Source: Alligator mississippiensis
Lineage: Eukaryota > Chordata > Crocodylia > Alligatoridae
Length of the DNA: 64,000 nucleotides
NCBI RefSeq assembly: GCF_030867095.1
Contig: NC_081826.1
Coordinates: 34,946,001-35,010,000 of the forward strand
Direction of reading: 5' to 3'
Shown: in pieces, positions 11,166 to 21,566 of the stretch
How positions within the stretch are numbered: the first letter of the stretch is position 1
How the letters are laid out: every line of letters starts with the position of its first letter
The notes under the pieces: generated by a model
The model's input: only the letters and a program-made list of their open reading frames with translations
What the model was told of the DNA's origin: nothing
The model's database searches: none
Position numbers and translations under genes: made by a program

Positions 11166-11250
11166 ATCATGTGTGTTGGGGATTGGCCACCCCAGATATA
11201 GGCAGAGTGAACAAGAGAGATGGAGAGGAAAATATGATATATGAGCAGTA
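11166..11250. repeat. Left member of an 85-bp inverted repeat pair
   Basis: This block (TTGGCCACCCCAGATATAGG, then CAGAGTGAACAAGAGAGATG and ATGATATATGAGCAGTAAA) is the reverse complement, at roughly 90 percent by eye, of 13138-13222. The shared block covers about 30 bp of a hAT-like terminus plus about 55 bp of its flank. The similarity therefore crosses what would be the insertion boundary at 13189. Confidence 0.7.
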
Positions 11251-11254
11251 AAGA

Positions 11255-12280
11255 AAGAGAATTCATGTGAAAATGGAAGAAAACTGGAAAGGGGTGGTAG
11301 GAAGATGATCTGCAAAAGTAGTTTCTGATATGGGCTTGCATTCCAGGGGGAGTGTTTTGTGCCTGCTGTCTCAGATTGAATTTTTACCACAACCTTCATG
11401 CACCCAATGTGCTTGTTAGGGAAAGACCTCATAAATTAGGTAGACAGGTTGCTAGAGACCTGATTTTTAGGCTTAATTTTTTTAATTACTCTTTCCCCGT
11501 GTTTCTGAAAGTAAAATCTTAACAAACCACACCATCCACCACTGAGCTGGTAGGGTTCTTTGAAGGTCCTTGTTGCTAACTCTACTATCTAAAGAAACTT
11601 TTCACCTGTCTTCTGGTTCAGCTGAAAGAGCAAAATAGCTGTCCACATTCACATAGACTACTGGAGTTAAACCATCACTATAGGAATTTTAAAAGAGCAT
11701 CCTAGTTTTCTAGCAGTTTTCATTTAGAAAGGACATGTTTGGAAACATTTTAATAGAAAATTAGCTAAGTTTGAATGAGCTTTTAAAATTATGTTCATTT
11801 AGGTCACATTGCCTATAGACAAAAAGGGAAAGAAAAATATCACCTCCCCTTAATACAGAATCTGAAAATCTTCTCAGCCTACACACACTACTGAACCAGC
11901 ATCCAACCAACCAGACAAAAGACCTGTTTTGACTTCTGTTCCTATGTCAGCATATGAATTATCCCCTTGTGATATGTCCCATCTTCATTTGTTACTCTAC
12001 TGATACTGCCTCATCATTTATCTCCATTACTCTATGTTCAGCAATTGAAACATCTGCTTCTTAAATCCTATCTAAGCCTGGTCCAAACAACCCAATGAAC
12101 CTTATTATCTACAAATATCTCAGCACTATTTTCATGGGACATTGGATTGCTTGTGAACACCACCGAGACTGACAAGATGCTTTGTTGTATACATTCTGTA
12201 CATACTAGCCCTATGGATACAAGTAGTCCAAGTAAAAACTACCAGACTCAACAGAAAGGACTGAAAGTATCCTTACTTTC
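11255..12280. other. Non-coding stretch, nothing recognised
   Basis: No transposon terminus, RNA gene or meaningful frame noticed. Confidence 0.5.
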
Positions 12281-12284
12281 AGTA

Positions 12285-12395
12285 CCCAACTCCCTGCATT
12301 CTGGTAGGTAGGTCACTCTGCTGGGCAACACAAGTCCTCTCAGGTCCCTTTCCTACTGAAGTGCTCTAACTATTGAGCTATTGGATTACAGGGAG
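12285..12395. repeat. Short tRNA-like/hairpin repeat copy
   Basis: The right half GAAGTGCTCTAACTATTGAG resembles the end of a widespread sauropsid repeat (AGTGCTCTAACCACTGGGCTA), whose left half mirrors it (TAGCCCAGTGGTTAGGGCACT). Other copies are at 26138-26240 and 53202-53312. The resemblance to a tRNA is superficial: no cloverleaf can be drawn. Confidence 0.45.
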
Positions 12396-13137
12396 TCAGC
12401 ATGTCTTCCTTCATCTATGTTTTGTGCAATCTGACCAGGTTGGTATTCTTCATGAAGATGTATTGGGCTGAGTCCTTCAGGTAAGATAGACAGAACATCT
12501 AGACTATGAATCCTAACAGCACATGGGTATGAGTTTACATACTTCACATTCCTCTGAGTTCATATAACAGCCAAACAGGGGTTTAAAGATCTCAATCTTG
12601 GGCCTGAAGTTTTAGCTGGGTGCCTATGCCACCTTTGGAATTTAGCCGTAGATGCCAACTTTTCTTCCTTCATATTCTGGAATCCTATTCCCCTTCTGGT
12701 CCTTGCTGATTTGCTCATATAACACCTAGATCACAGGTGCCTGTGCACCTACCTCATCTCTTTCCTTGTTTCCCTTGTGCACCTTAAACTAGTTGATAAC
12801 CACACTGGTAGAGAGGGGGATCAGGAGACAGAGAGAAAAAGAACACAGATCATTTCAGTCTGATGAAAGATATCAGCCACCATTCTGGAAGTCTATTTAA
12901 AAATAAGATAAGCAACGCATTTAAGCAGCTGTCCTTTGTGACTGTTACTGTGCTTAGGTCAGTCACTGTGAGTAAATGTCACCTTCAATGGCAACCATTT
13001 CTGATTGCCCTGTTTTGATTGTTCAATTTTTTTGTAACAAAGGAAAAGGAAAGTTTCTTTTATTAAGTTTTAAAAAATTAACTTCCATGCTACAGTCTTG
13101 GCCCTGAACTACTATTAAACACTGAAGCACTTTTACT

Positions 13138-13222
13138 ACTCATATATCATTTTTTTCTCTCCATCTCTTGTGTTCACTCTGTCTATATCTGGGGTGGCCA
13201 ACCAACAACACACATGCACCAA
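13138..13222. repeat. Right member of the 85-bp inverted repeat pair
   Basis: Reverse complement of 11166-11250. It contains TCTCTCCATCTCTTGTGTTC, ACTCTGTCTATATCTGGGGT and the first 34 bp of the hAT-like element at 13189. The similarity stops abruptly on both sides, so this is a discrete shared unit or a small inverted duplication. Confidence 0.7.
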
Positions 13223-13388
13223 GTAACATAGGCAGCTACCGTATTTGGCACAGGGGAGATTTGGGGGGGGGGGGAAGGGAAGCAGCAAGGATAGTGGCAG
13301 ACGGGAGGGGGCAGGAGCAGAGTAACAATCAGGGAGGGGGTGGGTCTTAATTTTTGGCATGCTTGCCAAAAAAGGGTGGCCACCACTG
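13189..13388. mobile_element. hAT-like non-autonomous transposon (200 bp)
   Basis: Left end CTGGGGTGGCCAACC. Right end, read in reverse, CAGTGGTGGCCACCC. The flanking octamers GTCTATAT (13181-13188) and GTCCATAG (13389-13396) agree at 6 of 8 positions, fitting a decayed 8-bp hAT target duplication. The interior holds a G-run of about 13 bases and purine-rich sequence, and no coding capacity. The 60-77-codon frames over it are composition artefacts. Confidence 0.6.
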
Positions 13389-13999
13389 GTCCATAGAACC
13401 CTCCTATTCTAAGCTCTAAGGAGCCAGAGACATGTTTCTTTCCTGCTAAATTCTATATTTTCTCACATACAAATACACACCTTTTTCCAAAAACTAGCTG
13501 CTGGAAATGGTGTGAGCATCTTAAGGAAGGAAATATGGTAACTGCAGCTTCTGCCACATGAGCCTCTACTGGCAGGGAAGGGAAAGTAATGCTGTGCAGG
13601 GAACAGTGCAGTGAGCACACTAGCCTTCTTCAGTACTAGCTATAGACACTTCCCCCCACCCACCCACGGCAGAGGATCATTCTGAAGCCTTAGCCCTGGG
13701 GCTTGGTTCTGCCTCATTTCTGAAGCAGAGCTGAGCCCTGGGTTCCTGCTGAATCCTCTGGGTAGACCCTCATGTGACTCCACAGGCACTGCTGGCTAGG
13801 ACTGTGCCCTCAGCTGACCTGGCAGGCATTGCTGGCTGCCCACCCAGCTTAGCTTGAGGAGAGAAGAGGGGTCTGGCAGTTTGACTCAACCAGCAGCACC
13901 TACTCTGTCCTGCAGCTAGGGGATTAACAGGGCAGCCACAATGTTTTGTTATGCATAATTGCAGCTGTCTGTGGTCACTGACAGATGTGCAGACCCCCA

Positions 14000-14041
14000 C
14001 TCTAACTCATGGCACTTTACATAAAGCATCATGAGTTAGAG
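14000..14041. repeat. 11-bp-arm hairpin
   Basis: CTCTAACTCAT (14000-14010) and ATGAGTTAGAG (14031-14041) are exact inverse complements around a 20-base loop. It lies just upstream of the MITE-like sequence at 14080-14465. Confidence 0.7.
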
Positions 14042-14079
14042 CACACCCTCCTGACTCGAAAGATGTTTGCCTATTGGGT

Positions 14080-14465
14080 TGGAGGCAGGGAATTGAGCCT
14101 GCCTTCAGTGGAGGAGCCACCCCTCTCCCCTAGCCCTGCACCCCACTCCCAGCTCTGGTGCTGTCTGCAAACCCAAACCAGTAGCTCACTACTCCTCCCC
14201 TCTCCCCACTGTCTTCCTGCAGACAGTCCTAAGGGTGGGGCTAGGCTGTATCAGCCCAGCACTGATCTCATGACAGATTAACTCTGGGGAACAAATGTTC
14301 CCTAAGGTGCTTCCATGTAGAATGCCTTCATCTGATCCCTCATTTGATGAGGGTTAATTTGTTGTGTAAACGGCCACTTTACAAGTGCTCTGCAGCCATG
14401 TATGTGTGTCACAACATGGCTGTAGAGTGCTTTCAGGGGGATGATCACACAGAAAATGTAACTTT
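14080..14465. mobile_element. MITE-like copy, family A
   Basis: Shares an ordered series of words with the split copy at 16935-18215: CTGCAGACAGTCCTAAGGG / CTGCAGGCAGCCCTGGGGG, GGGGCTAGGCTGTATCAGCC / AGGGCTAAATGCATCAGCCC, TTCATCTGATCCCTCATTTG / TTCATCTGAACCCTCATTAA, and GTAGAGTGCTTTCAGGGGGA / GTACAGTGCTTTCAAGGGAC. Similarity is roughly 60-70 percent by eye. No ORF of interest. Confidence 0.5.
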
Positions 14466-14492
14466 TGTCTGTACCCTATTTTTTCCCTAGGG

Positions 14493-14779
14493 CCAGTGCT
14501 GGGCCACAAAGGGTTGGCCCATCCTATCCTGTGGTAGTGGCTGCCACGGTTGAGGTTTGGTCCCTCCCTCTCGCCCTGTGGGTGAAAGTGTTTTTACGGT
14601 TGTTCCAGACAGAAGTTCCGGCTGCGGGGCCCTGCTCAGTGTCATTAGAAGTGACTACAGACCAGCAAACTATGGACTGAAAAAAATATAAAAAAAGGAT
14701 TTTTACTGAGTATAAAAAAAGGATTGGCTGCTGGTCTATGGTTTACCGGTCTGCAGTCTAAAAAGTTTGGGAACCCCTG
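14493..14779. mobile_element. hAT-like non-autonomous transposon with exact 8-bp duplication
   Basis: The octamer CCCTAGGG lies directly outside both ends (14485-14492 and 14780-14787). The right end, read in reverse, starts CAGGGGTTCCCAAACTTTTT, a typical hAT terminus. The left end CCAGTGCTGGGCCACAAAGG is a weaker match. The interior shows a near-duplicate TATAAAAAAAGGAT repeat (about 14687-14725) and the inverted pair CAGACCAGCAAACTATGGAC / CTGGTCTATGGTTTACCGGT. The 287-bp length fits a non-autonomous deletion derivative. Confidence 0.75.
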
Positions 14780-15286
14780 CCCTAGGGTAATACTATACTT
14801 AACAATATTTTCAAGGACATTTTTTCTTCATTCTGCCTTTTAAAAACCAAGTGCATATCTTCTCCAGGGCTGTGGTGTATGCAAGAAAATATGGTATGAC
14901 TTATTCTGTCATAACTCCATCTTGATTTGAAGCAAAGCAAGTCTCAATATTAAGTTTAAAAGCAGGTAATAAACCCATCCACTTAAAAGGTGTCTTCTAC
15001 TGATCTCTGAATTTTATTTCAATTTGATCTAGATATCTTCAGGAGAGTTGTATAGGAACTAGAACATTTTTTAGTCCTTCCTGTCAACTAAGATGCACTT
15101 ACATGAAATATCCATTCAATTTTTCTTTCATCAGCATAGACACTGATCAGTCAGACAGTCTGCAAATATAACAGAACTACAAGAATGAGATTAGGCTTTT
15201 ATTCACTGTAGTCATCTGCTAATATTTCCAATGAGCAAAGTGGGTTGGTTTTTTTTCGGGGGGGAGGGGGGGGAAGGGGAGGTGTT

Positions 15287-15475
15287 GGTGATATCTGTTA
15301 GTGGATCAACTGTGTAGCTGGAAGAGATATTAGACAAGATTCCAGGAACAAAGTGCCCTTCCTCAAGCTTGTCTAACATCTCAACACTGAAGTTGGCCCA
15401 GTAAATATCACCAAAACCTCTTGCTTTTCACATACTTCCTGGATCATCACAGCTACAACAGCACTCCAACCCTAC
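15287..15475. mobile_element. Palindromic repeat copy, family P
   Basis: The left arm (GGTGATATCTGTTAGTGGAT...) faces a right arm ending TTGGCCCAGTAAATATCACC. The 3' tail TTTTCACATACTTCCTGGAT continues to CACAGCTACAACAGCACTCC. The same structure (TCAAGCTTGT core, (A/T)ATCACC arm end, CACAGCTACAAC tail) recurs at 18262-18415/19039-19100, 37471-37759 and 44950-45068. No coding capacity. Class (SINE-like or DNA-like) unresolved. Confidence 0.65.
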
Positions 15476-15489
15476 TACATTATTATCAT

Positions 15490-16925
15490 TATTAGCTTTA
15501 TTACCTTTTACATTTAAACCTATAAGTTAAAATATTAACAGTAACCTTTGTAAAAACAAAAATATTTATATATAACCTTTTCTTTTTCTACCAGTAATCT
15601 TCTTCCTTCTGAACATTTCATGGGCTTGACAAAAATGCCAGGATTTAAGTGAATTATCTGTGTAGTAAGATAGAGAATAACAACATATAATTTATTTTCT
15701 CAAGAGAAATGCTATCATGAGTGTGCTTGGAATGGCATCCATTTCAGTCCCTGTGAACATGTGTTCTTCTGTCCATGAGTGCAAATATCTACAAGTCTCT
15801 TTCTAACCTCCTTATAAACCTGACTTGAGAAATACAGTGCTGAAAATGCAATATTGGACATATTTAGAAATGATATGCTCTAAATTGAAATATTAGATAT
15901 AGAACTACTCCCAATGACTTGGATGAAATTAATAGTAAAGTACAGACTTTGTCCAAAACACTTATTAAAGCATGTAACTAAAATTATGTAACATTTAGAA
16001 GTAAAAGACAATTCACCAGAATCTAAATCTTAAGGGATAAAAAGCTAGTGATTCGTGGTCCTTCAGTTTTTGATAACCCCGACTTAAACAATTTAGACTG
16101 AACTGATTTTTCAAAAGGTGGATGCTCATTGCATTCTGAGTATTAGGTTCCTTTAAGACGCTGTACTTTAGATGGAAAAAGTATAGGAGGTCAAAATCAT
16201 TAGCCTCATTTAAAAACATAGATTTTCAAGATACATCCTGAAAAGCCTGAGCAAGCTACACATCATTGGATAAAACACTGCAATAAGTCCAAGCAAAAAA
16301 GCATGGAAGCACCCTCAAATTTATAGACAGATGAGACTAAAGAACAGAAATTCTATAAATGACATCATCAAATAAGAATCACCACTTTGCATGAAGGTAC
16401 ATACTGCATCCTCAGTGTTAAAACCTGTAAACAGTGTCACATGAGGAAAAATATGGAACAGTATAAATGATACCCTTGTTATACAACACAAAGTAGCAGA
16501 GTATAAAAGAATGTACACATCGTGGCTAGGATTTTCAAAAGTTTACAGAACAGGTCTAACTGTGTTCCTAATGAGGGTAGCAGAATTAGTATTGAGAAAA
16601 CCCCACTCTGTATGCTCATCTTATTTTATGGGATATCTCCTAGCTTCTGAATCAATAGTAAAACACAAAGTGTGTACAAACTACCAGAGGTGTAGTAACA
16701 TCTCCAGTGCCCGGGGCAATGAGAGAAGGGGGAATATGCTAACCACTGGAGAGAGTGGGGAGGAAGGGAGAGCAGAGTCTTACCTGCCCTATCTCTCAAC
16801 ACTGTGATGGCAGCTGCTACTGTAACAGCATGGGCTTTGTGACAGATATGGCAACATATAAAGAAAGTAACTTTCAGTAGTTTTCAAAGTTCATCACTTT
16901 GTTCTTTTATCAATATTATATGCAA
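15490..16925. other. Non-coding stretch, nothing recognised
   Basis: AT-rich. Frames up to 98 codons lack recognisable features. No transposon termini were identified. Confidence 0.5.
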
Positions 16926-16934
16926 CATAAATGA

Positions 16935-18215
16935 CTTCCTGTGACATATGACAGCAGTTCAGCTGCAGCCAGTCCAAGATCAAGGGAAAAGAATAGGGAA
17001 CATGACAGCCACAGAGAAATGCTTCTTACTCCATTGACTAAGGATGACAGTGGAAGGGGGAAAGGGGGAAATTGGAGCCCACCTGTGGTTCCCTCAAGCC
17101 TGGCAGAACCCCAGACCAGAACTCCCTTCCCTGCCTTCTCCACCTCTCAGCCTGCAGGCAGCCCTGGGGGCAGGGCTAAATGCATCAGCCCAGGCCTGCG
17201 CATCTGCAGGGACATACAGAAGTTAATGAAAGTGCTCCAGTTTGGTGCATTTTCATCTGAACCCTCATTAAATGAGGATTCATTTGTCACGCAATCAGGT
17301 ACTCTTGGGCTAAGTACAGACAGTCAAAAAGCCCAAGGCTGAATCAATTCCATCTTTGCAGGTTAGTCTAAACTGCACAGATTAAATGGAAACAAAAGTG
17401 AACAGACATTTACTTTTGACTCAAGAAATACATGCCTGCAGTGGCTCAGGCCAGAAGCCAGGGGGTGCTAGAACAAGGTCTCTGGTTTTGTGTTTACTTC
17501 CTCTTCCTGCTGCCCCTGAGGTCTTTGGAATTTGCAGTCCAGATTTACTGCAGCAGAACTCTGCAGGGTTGCTCATCATTTCCTCTTCCTGCTTCCAGGT
17601 GCCTCTGGGATTTGTAGTCCACAGTTGCAGGCAGCACTAAGTTTGAGTGGGAGGAAGGGGTGTTTAACCCCCATCTCTGGCCCCAGACCCCACCTGCGGT
17701 TTGCCTGGAAGGGGCACTTCCCCACCCCACTCCTGCAGACTGCTTCCCCAGCTAGGCTTGCCTCCCCTCCTCCCCCCAATTCCCTTGTCAGCCAGCCCTC
17801 ACTGCTCCTGCTAGGGAGCAGAAGGGTGGGGTCAGCTCTGATCTCTGGAACAGACAATACAGCCCAGCCCAGGGCTGCAAAATGCTGGGATGCCAGGGGA
17901 CTGTGATTTAACTTGAACCAGGAAGGGGTCTGGGACAGAAATTTCATAAACTTGTTTGACCCAAATCAATCAAGTCTAATACAACATTCAACCAGGTTTA
18001 TCTTAAACCAGTTTCAGTCATTTTGAAACTGGTTTATGTGCACTGAAATTCTGTTCTGTTACAGGTTTAAATCAGTTTCTGGTCACTTAAATTGGTTTAT
18101 GTGTAACTTCTATCCCTAGCTTTAAAATGCTCTACAACCGTGCACTTCTGTCAGGGCATATCTGTACAGTGCTTTCAAGGGACCGATTACACAACAAATA
18201 TCACTTCTTTGAATG
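16935..18215. mobile_element. MITE-like copy, family A, split by another element
   Basis: The left part 16935-17306 (ending TTTGTCACGCAATCAGGTAC) and the right part from about 18117 (AAATGCTCTACAACCGTGCA ... GTACAGTGCTTTCAAGGGAC) align continuously with the uninterrupted relative at 14080-14465 once 17307-18116 is removed. This shows that the inner element arrived later. Confidence 0.55.
17307..18116. mobile_element. Non-autonomous DNA transposon nested in family A MITE
   Basis: Starts GGGCTAAGTACAGACAGTCA. Read in reverse, the right end starts GGGATAGAAGTTACACATAA, giving imperfect inverted termini (GGG-x-TA-x-AAGT-ACACA). The interior is GC-rich and contains a direct duplication with a spacing of about 79 bp (TTCCTCTTCCTGCT at 17499 and 17579, each followed by a GGAATTTGCAGTCC or GGGATTTGTAGTCC block). 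The 124- and 123-codon frames over it are not protein-like. Confidence 0.55.
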
Positions 18216-18261
18216 CCCTATGTGTACAGAGTAATTATAACTTAGCTATTCTTGGCAATGT

Positions 18262-19100
18262 CTCTTCTCTGATTTCATAGACCTCCAGACTGTTTTTAGA
18301 TCAAGCTGTGCCTGTTTTTTCCTCAGACCTGAAAAAGAATGCCTTTCACTTGAAAGCTTGTTTATGTCTCTCTCTACCAAGTAGTTGGGTCAATAAAAAT
18401 TATCACCCACAAAAATCATAGAATCATAGAAAATTAGGGTTAGAAGGGACCTCAGGAGGTCAGTTATTCCAACCTCCAACTCAAAGCAGGACCATGCCCA
18501 AGTAAATCGTCTCAGCCAAGGTTTTGTCTAGCCAAATCTTAAAAACCTCCAAGGATGGAGATTCCACAACTTCTCTGGGTAACCTGTTCCAGTGTTTTAC
18601 TACCCTCCTAGTGAGAAAGTTTTTCCTAATATCTAACCTAAACTTCCCTTGCTGCAACTTGAGACCATTGCTCATTGTTCTGTCATCTGCCACCACTGAG
18701 AACAGTCAGTTCCATCTTCTTTTGAACCCCTCTTCAGGTAGTTGAAGGCTGCTATTAGATCCCTTCTCAGTCTTCTCTTCTCCAGACTAAATAACTCCGG
18801 TTCCCTTAGCTGCTCCTCTAAGTCATGTGCCCCAAACCCCTCACCATTTTGTTGCCTTCCGCTGCACTCTCCAATATCTCCACCTCCTTTCTGTAGTGAG
18901 GGACCCGAAACTGAACACAGTATTCCAGATGTGGCCTTACTAGGGCTGAATAGAGGGGAATTATCACTTCCCTTGATCTTCTGGCAACACTCCTAACAAT
19001 GCAACCTAGTATGCCATTAGCCTTCTTGGCAATCCTTGTTTTTCACATATTTCCTAGACCATCACAGCTACAACCTCACTTCAACACTACCACAATCAAT
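18262..19100. mobile_element. Palindromic repeat, family P, interrupted by CR1
   Basis: 18262-18415 carries CAGACCTGAAAAAGAATGCC, ACTTGAAAGCTTGTTTATG and GTCAATAAAAATTATCACCC. The tail TTTTTCACATATTTCCTAGA ... ATCACAGCTACAACCTCACT resumes at 19039. In the uninterrupted copy at 15287-15475 these parts are contiguous. The gap is filled exactly by the CR1 at 18416-19038. Confidence 0.7.
18416..19038 (-). mobile_element. CR1 LINE, 5'-truncated, minus strand
   Basis: Starts at its 3' end with TCATAGAATCATAGAA and the motif TTAGAAGGGACCTCAGGAGG. On the minus strand it encodes the ORF2 C-terminus with stops, including [20 protein letters not shown] and [20 protein letters not shown] (18481-18696). 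The copy stops around the segment equivalent to [13 protein letters not shown] in other CR1s. Only the last 620 bp of the element is present, without the RT active site. Confidence 0.9.
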
Positions 19101-19359
19101 TCCTTCTTTATTGTTACTTACTTCTTCAAAGAGGAGCTGAGCTAATTTCAATGAATGAAGGAAAAAACCCTTGAAGGACTCCATAGGTGGGCTCTTACAC
19201 AGAACGGTCAACATTATCACTGTACCAACCTCCTAAGCTAAAAGAGCAGCTCAGTTATTCTGCAGATGGCATTAAAAACACAAATTGTGAGGTAAAGTTA
19301 TATAGTGTACTACAACCAACAGCTCAGGAATTCTAAAACTTTCTTCATAATGGAGAACT

Positions 19360-19580
19360 AATGCCATAGTGGGCACTAACCATGATGTCACATACTGCAC
19401 AGTAGCAATGAGCTACTGCACAGTAGCTTGGTGCTACTGCGCAGTAGGGTCAAAAATGACCCATGTGCTGCTGGGACTATGCAGTACTAGTGGATACTGC
19501 ACGGTCATTTAGTACTTGCTAAATGTCTGTGCAGTACCAACTCGCAGTCAGGGGCATGTGTAGACATGCCCTGTGTGGAC
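19360..19580. mobile_element. MITE-like element with CTGTGCAGTAG sub-repeats
   Basis: Dense short repeats: CTGCACAGTAGCAATGAG, CTACTGCACAGTAGCTTGG, CTACTGCGCAGTAGGG, ATACTGCACGGTCATTTAGT, and a right end ATGTGTAGACATGCCC that matches transposon termini at 39085-39107, 49150 and 61346. The left end is not clear. Confidence 0.55.
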
Positions 19581-20182
19581 TAAATCTTAATAAAGAGTAT
19601 CCTGTAAACCATAGTCTTATCTAGTGATGTTCAAATAAGTTCCCTATTACAAATAAAGCAATTGCTTACTGGAGAGATAATATTAGGAAAATATATAACA
19701 GACCACATAATGAGAACCAAGATGATACTTGAACATTTTCATCATGCACTCTGAAAGGGCATTAGAAAGGCAGATACAAATGATTTATAACACTTTTACT
19801 ACAATATTTCTAAGCAAACAAATTACATTTAAATTTTCTAAAGCAATTAATATAAGTCTTATAAAATATGTAGTCATTAAAAATTCAAGCACTAGAAGGC
19901 ATAGAAATGAGAAAAAAATTGTCTCTTAAAATTTACATTATACACACATACACTATGGATATATAAAGTTTATGATGTGAAAAAGTGTCTTAAAAATATT
20001 CTCATAACAACTTTGAGTCTCACTCCCGAAGTGTATAGGTACAATCTTTCAACATGTGCATCTCTAATATATGGGCTATGTAAAGCATTGCATTTGTATC
20101 TGGAATGGGATTTTCAAAAAAACCCATATTATTTACCAGCAAACTATTGTTGTTTCAATGGGGCTTGAAGTCCTAAATGATA

Positions 20183-20911
20183 GGGGTGTGCAAAACAGGC
20201 AGTATTTTATTCGGATTCAGATTCGTTGATTCAGATCACTGTTTTGATTCGATTCTGCTGAATCCAAATCTGAAGATTCGATGCTGATTCAGAGAATCAG
20301 TAATTCAGCTGTAGACACAGCTTTAAATGTTTTTTCTACATACCTTGAGGTACCAGGCACGGCCCTGTGATGGTGGGGTGGATGGAGTGTCCCACAGGAG
20401 CATGGCAGGGGGTGAACCCAGAAGTGGACTGGAAGTACTTCTGGCCCACTTCTGGCCCACTTCCGGGTCCACTGCCAAGCGTACAGGGAACCGCAGAGGG
20501 ACCCTGGGTGCTCCCCCAGACCTACGAGGCACCAGCCAGGGGGAGAGGGGAGGTACCCCACACACTCCCCAGAGGACCTGGAAGTGCACCAAAAGTGCTT
20601 CTGGTCCACTTCCAGGTCCACTGCCAAGCGCGTTGGGGAACCCCTCCCCTGCCCTCCTGTGCTCCCATGGGACATTCAGCCGCCCCAGCATCTCAGTATT
20701 CACGAGCCGCCTGCTACCTTGAGGTATGTAGAAAAAACATTTAAAACTGTGTCTATGTCTGAATCATTGAATCTTTCTGAATCTCTCTGAATTGTTTTGG
20801 AGAGTTCTGATTCGAGTTGAAAAGATTAAAGGGTCTCCTGATTCAATTCGGAAATTCAGCCACCGAATCTCCACTGAATTGAACCAGCGACCCAAGCTTC
20901 GCACAGCCCTG
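20183..20911. mobile_element. Non-autonomous DNA transposon with long inverted arms (family D)
   Basis: Left end AGGGGTGTGCAAAAC. Right end, read in reverse, AGGGCTGTGCGAAGC. The arms stay complementary to deep inside, with ATGTTTTTTCTACATACC / GGTATGTAGAAAAAACAT around 20326-20345 and 20723-20741, both followed inwards by or preceded by a TTGAGGTA motif. The GC-rich core repeats a segment about 170 bp apart (GTCCACTGCCAAGCG at 20468 and 20620). The flanks CTAAATGAT and CTAAGCTAT agree at 6 of 9 positions, a possible decayed duplication. Frames of up to 131 codons on both strands follow from the arms and GC-rich core, not from a protein. Confidence 0.7.
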
Positions 20912-21394
20912 CTAAGCTATGAGACTGGCAGAATCTAGACATTTCAATCCAAGGGTGAAATTCAAAAACACCCCGTCTAATTACTTAGGTGCCTAACAGT
21001 AGGGAAACATCTATGTTTTGGTTAGTAAAGTTACTTAGAAATCAAAGTTCTACTATTGCACGTGCCCAGAAGTGCCACCATCTTGCCTAAGCAGAACACC
21101 TCAGGACCTCTCTCATAGCTAAGTACATTTAGGATTCATATACTTGATGCCCCTGTACCTAAGTCCCCTGAGAAACCCAATCTGCTTGGCCTGCTTTGAG
21201 CGCACGGAATTCACAGACAGTCCCAAGTTCAGTACAACACATAGGCCTTAGGTTCCTAACTCTGCTTTGTGATTTCTGCTCTGAACTGCATGCTACAAAT
21301 TACATGTTGGGTGTAACACAGGCCCAACTCTTATTACTGAGAGAAGGGCTAGGCAGCAGAGTGCACCTGGGGTGGGGGTGATGCTTTTGGGAGC

Positions 21395-21566
21395 AGCTCT
21401 AATTACAGTGCTTGAAGCATCTTGTGTATTCAGCATCCTGTGCTTCAAAATGGCAGTAGGGACTCTCTAACTAAAGCTCATCAAATGAGCTTTGGTTAAA
21501 ACACGGCCACCATCATTTTGAAGCATGGGGATACTGAATACACAAGACACCAAGGCTGCTGAAGTG
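21395..21566. repeat. Long hairpin (palindromic MITE-like)
   Basis: The centre is AAAGCTCAT-CAA-ATGAGCTTT. Arms extend outward with CTTGTGTATTCAGCATCC ... GCTTCAAAATGG facing its complement (CATTTTGAAGCATGGGGATA, CTGAATACACAAGAC), and with decreasing similarity to about 21395 and 21566. Part of one arm is shared with 9868-9965. No ORF of interest. Confidence 0.75.

Noticed and set aside
16941-17342. 133-codon frame as a coding exon
   Set aside because: It runs through a MITE-like copy and continues into the nested element. Low-complexity Ser/Pro composition.
20289-20744. Four overlapping frames of 125-131 codons
   Set aside because: They occupy the GC-rich core and arms of a non-autonomous transposon, on both strands, and mirror each other because of the inverted arms.
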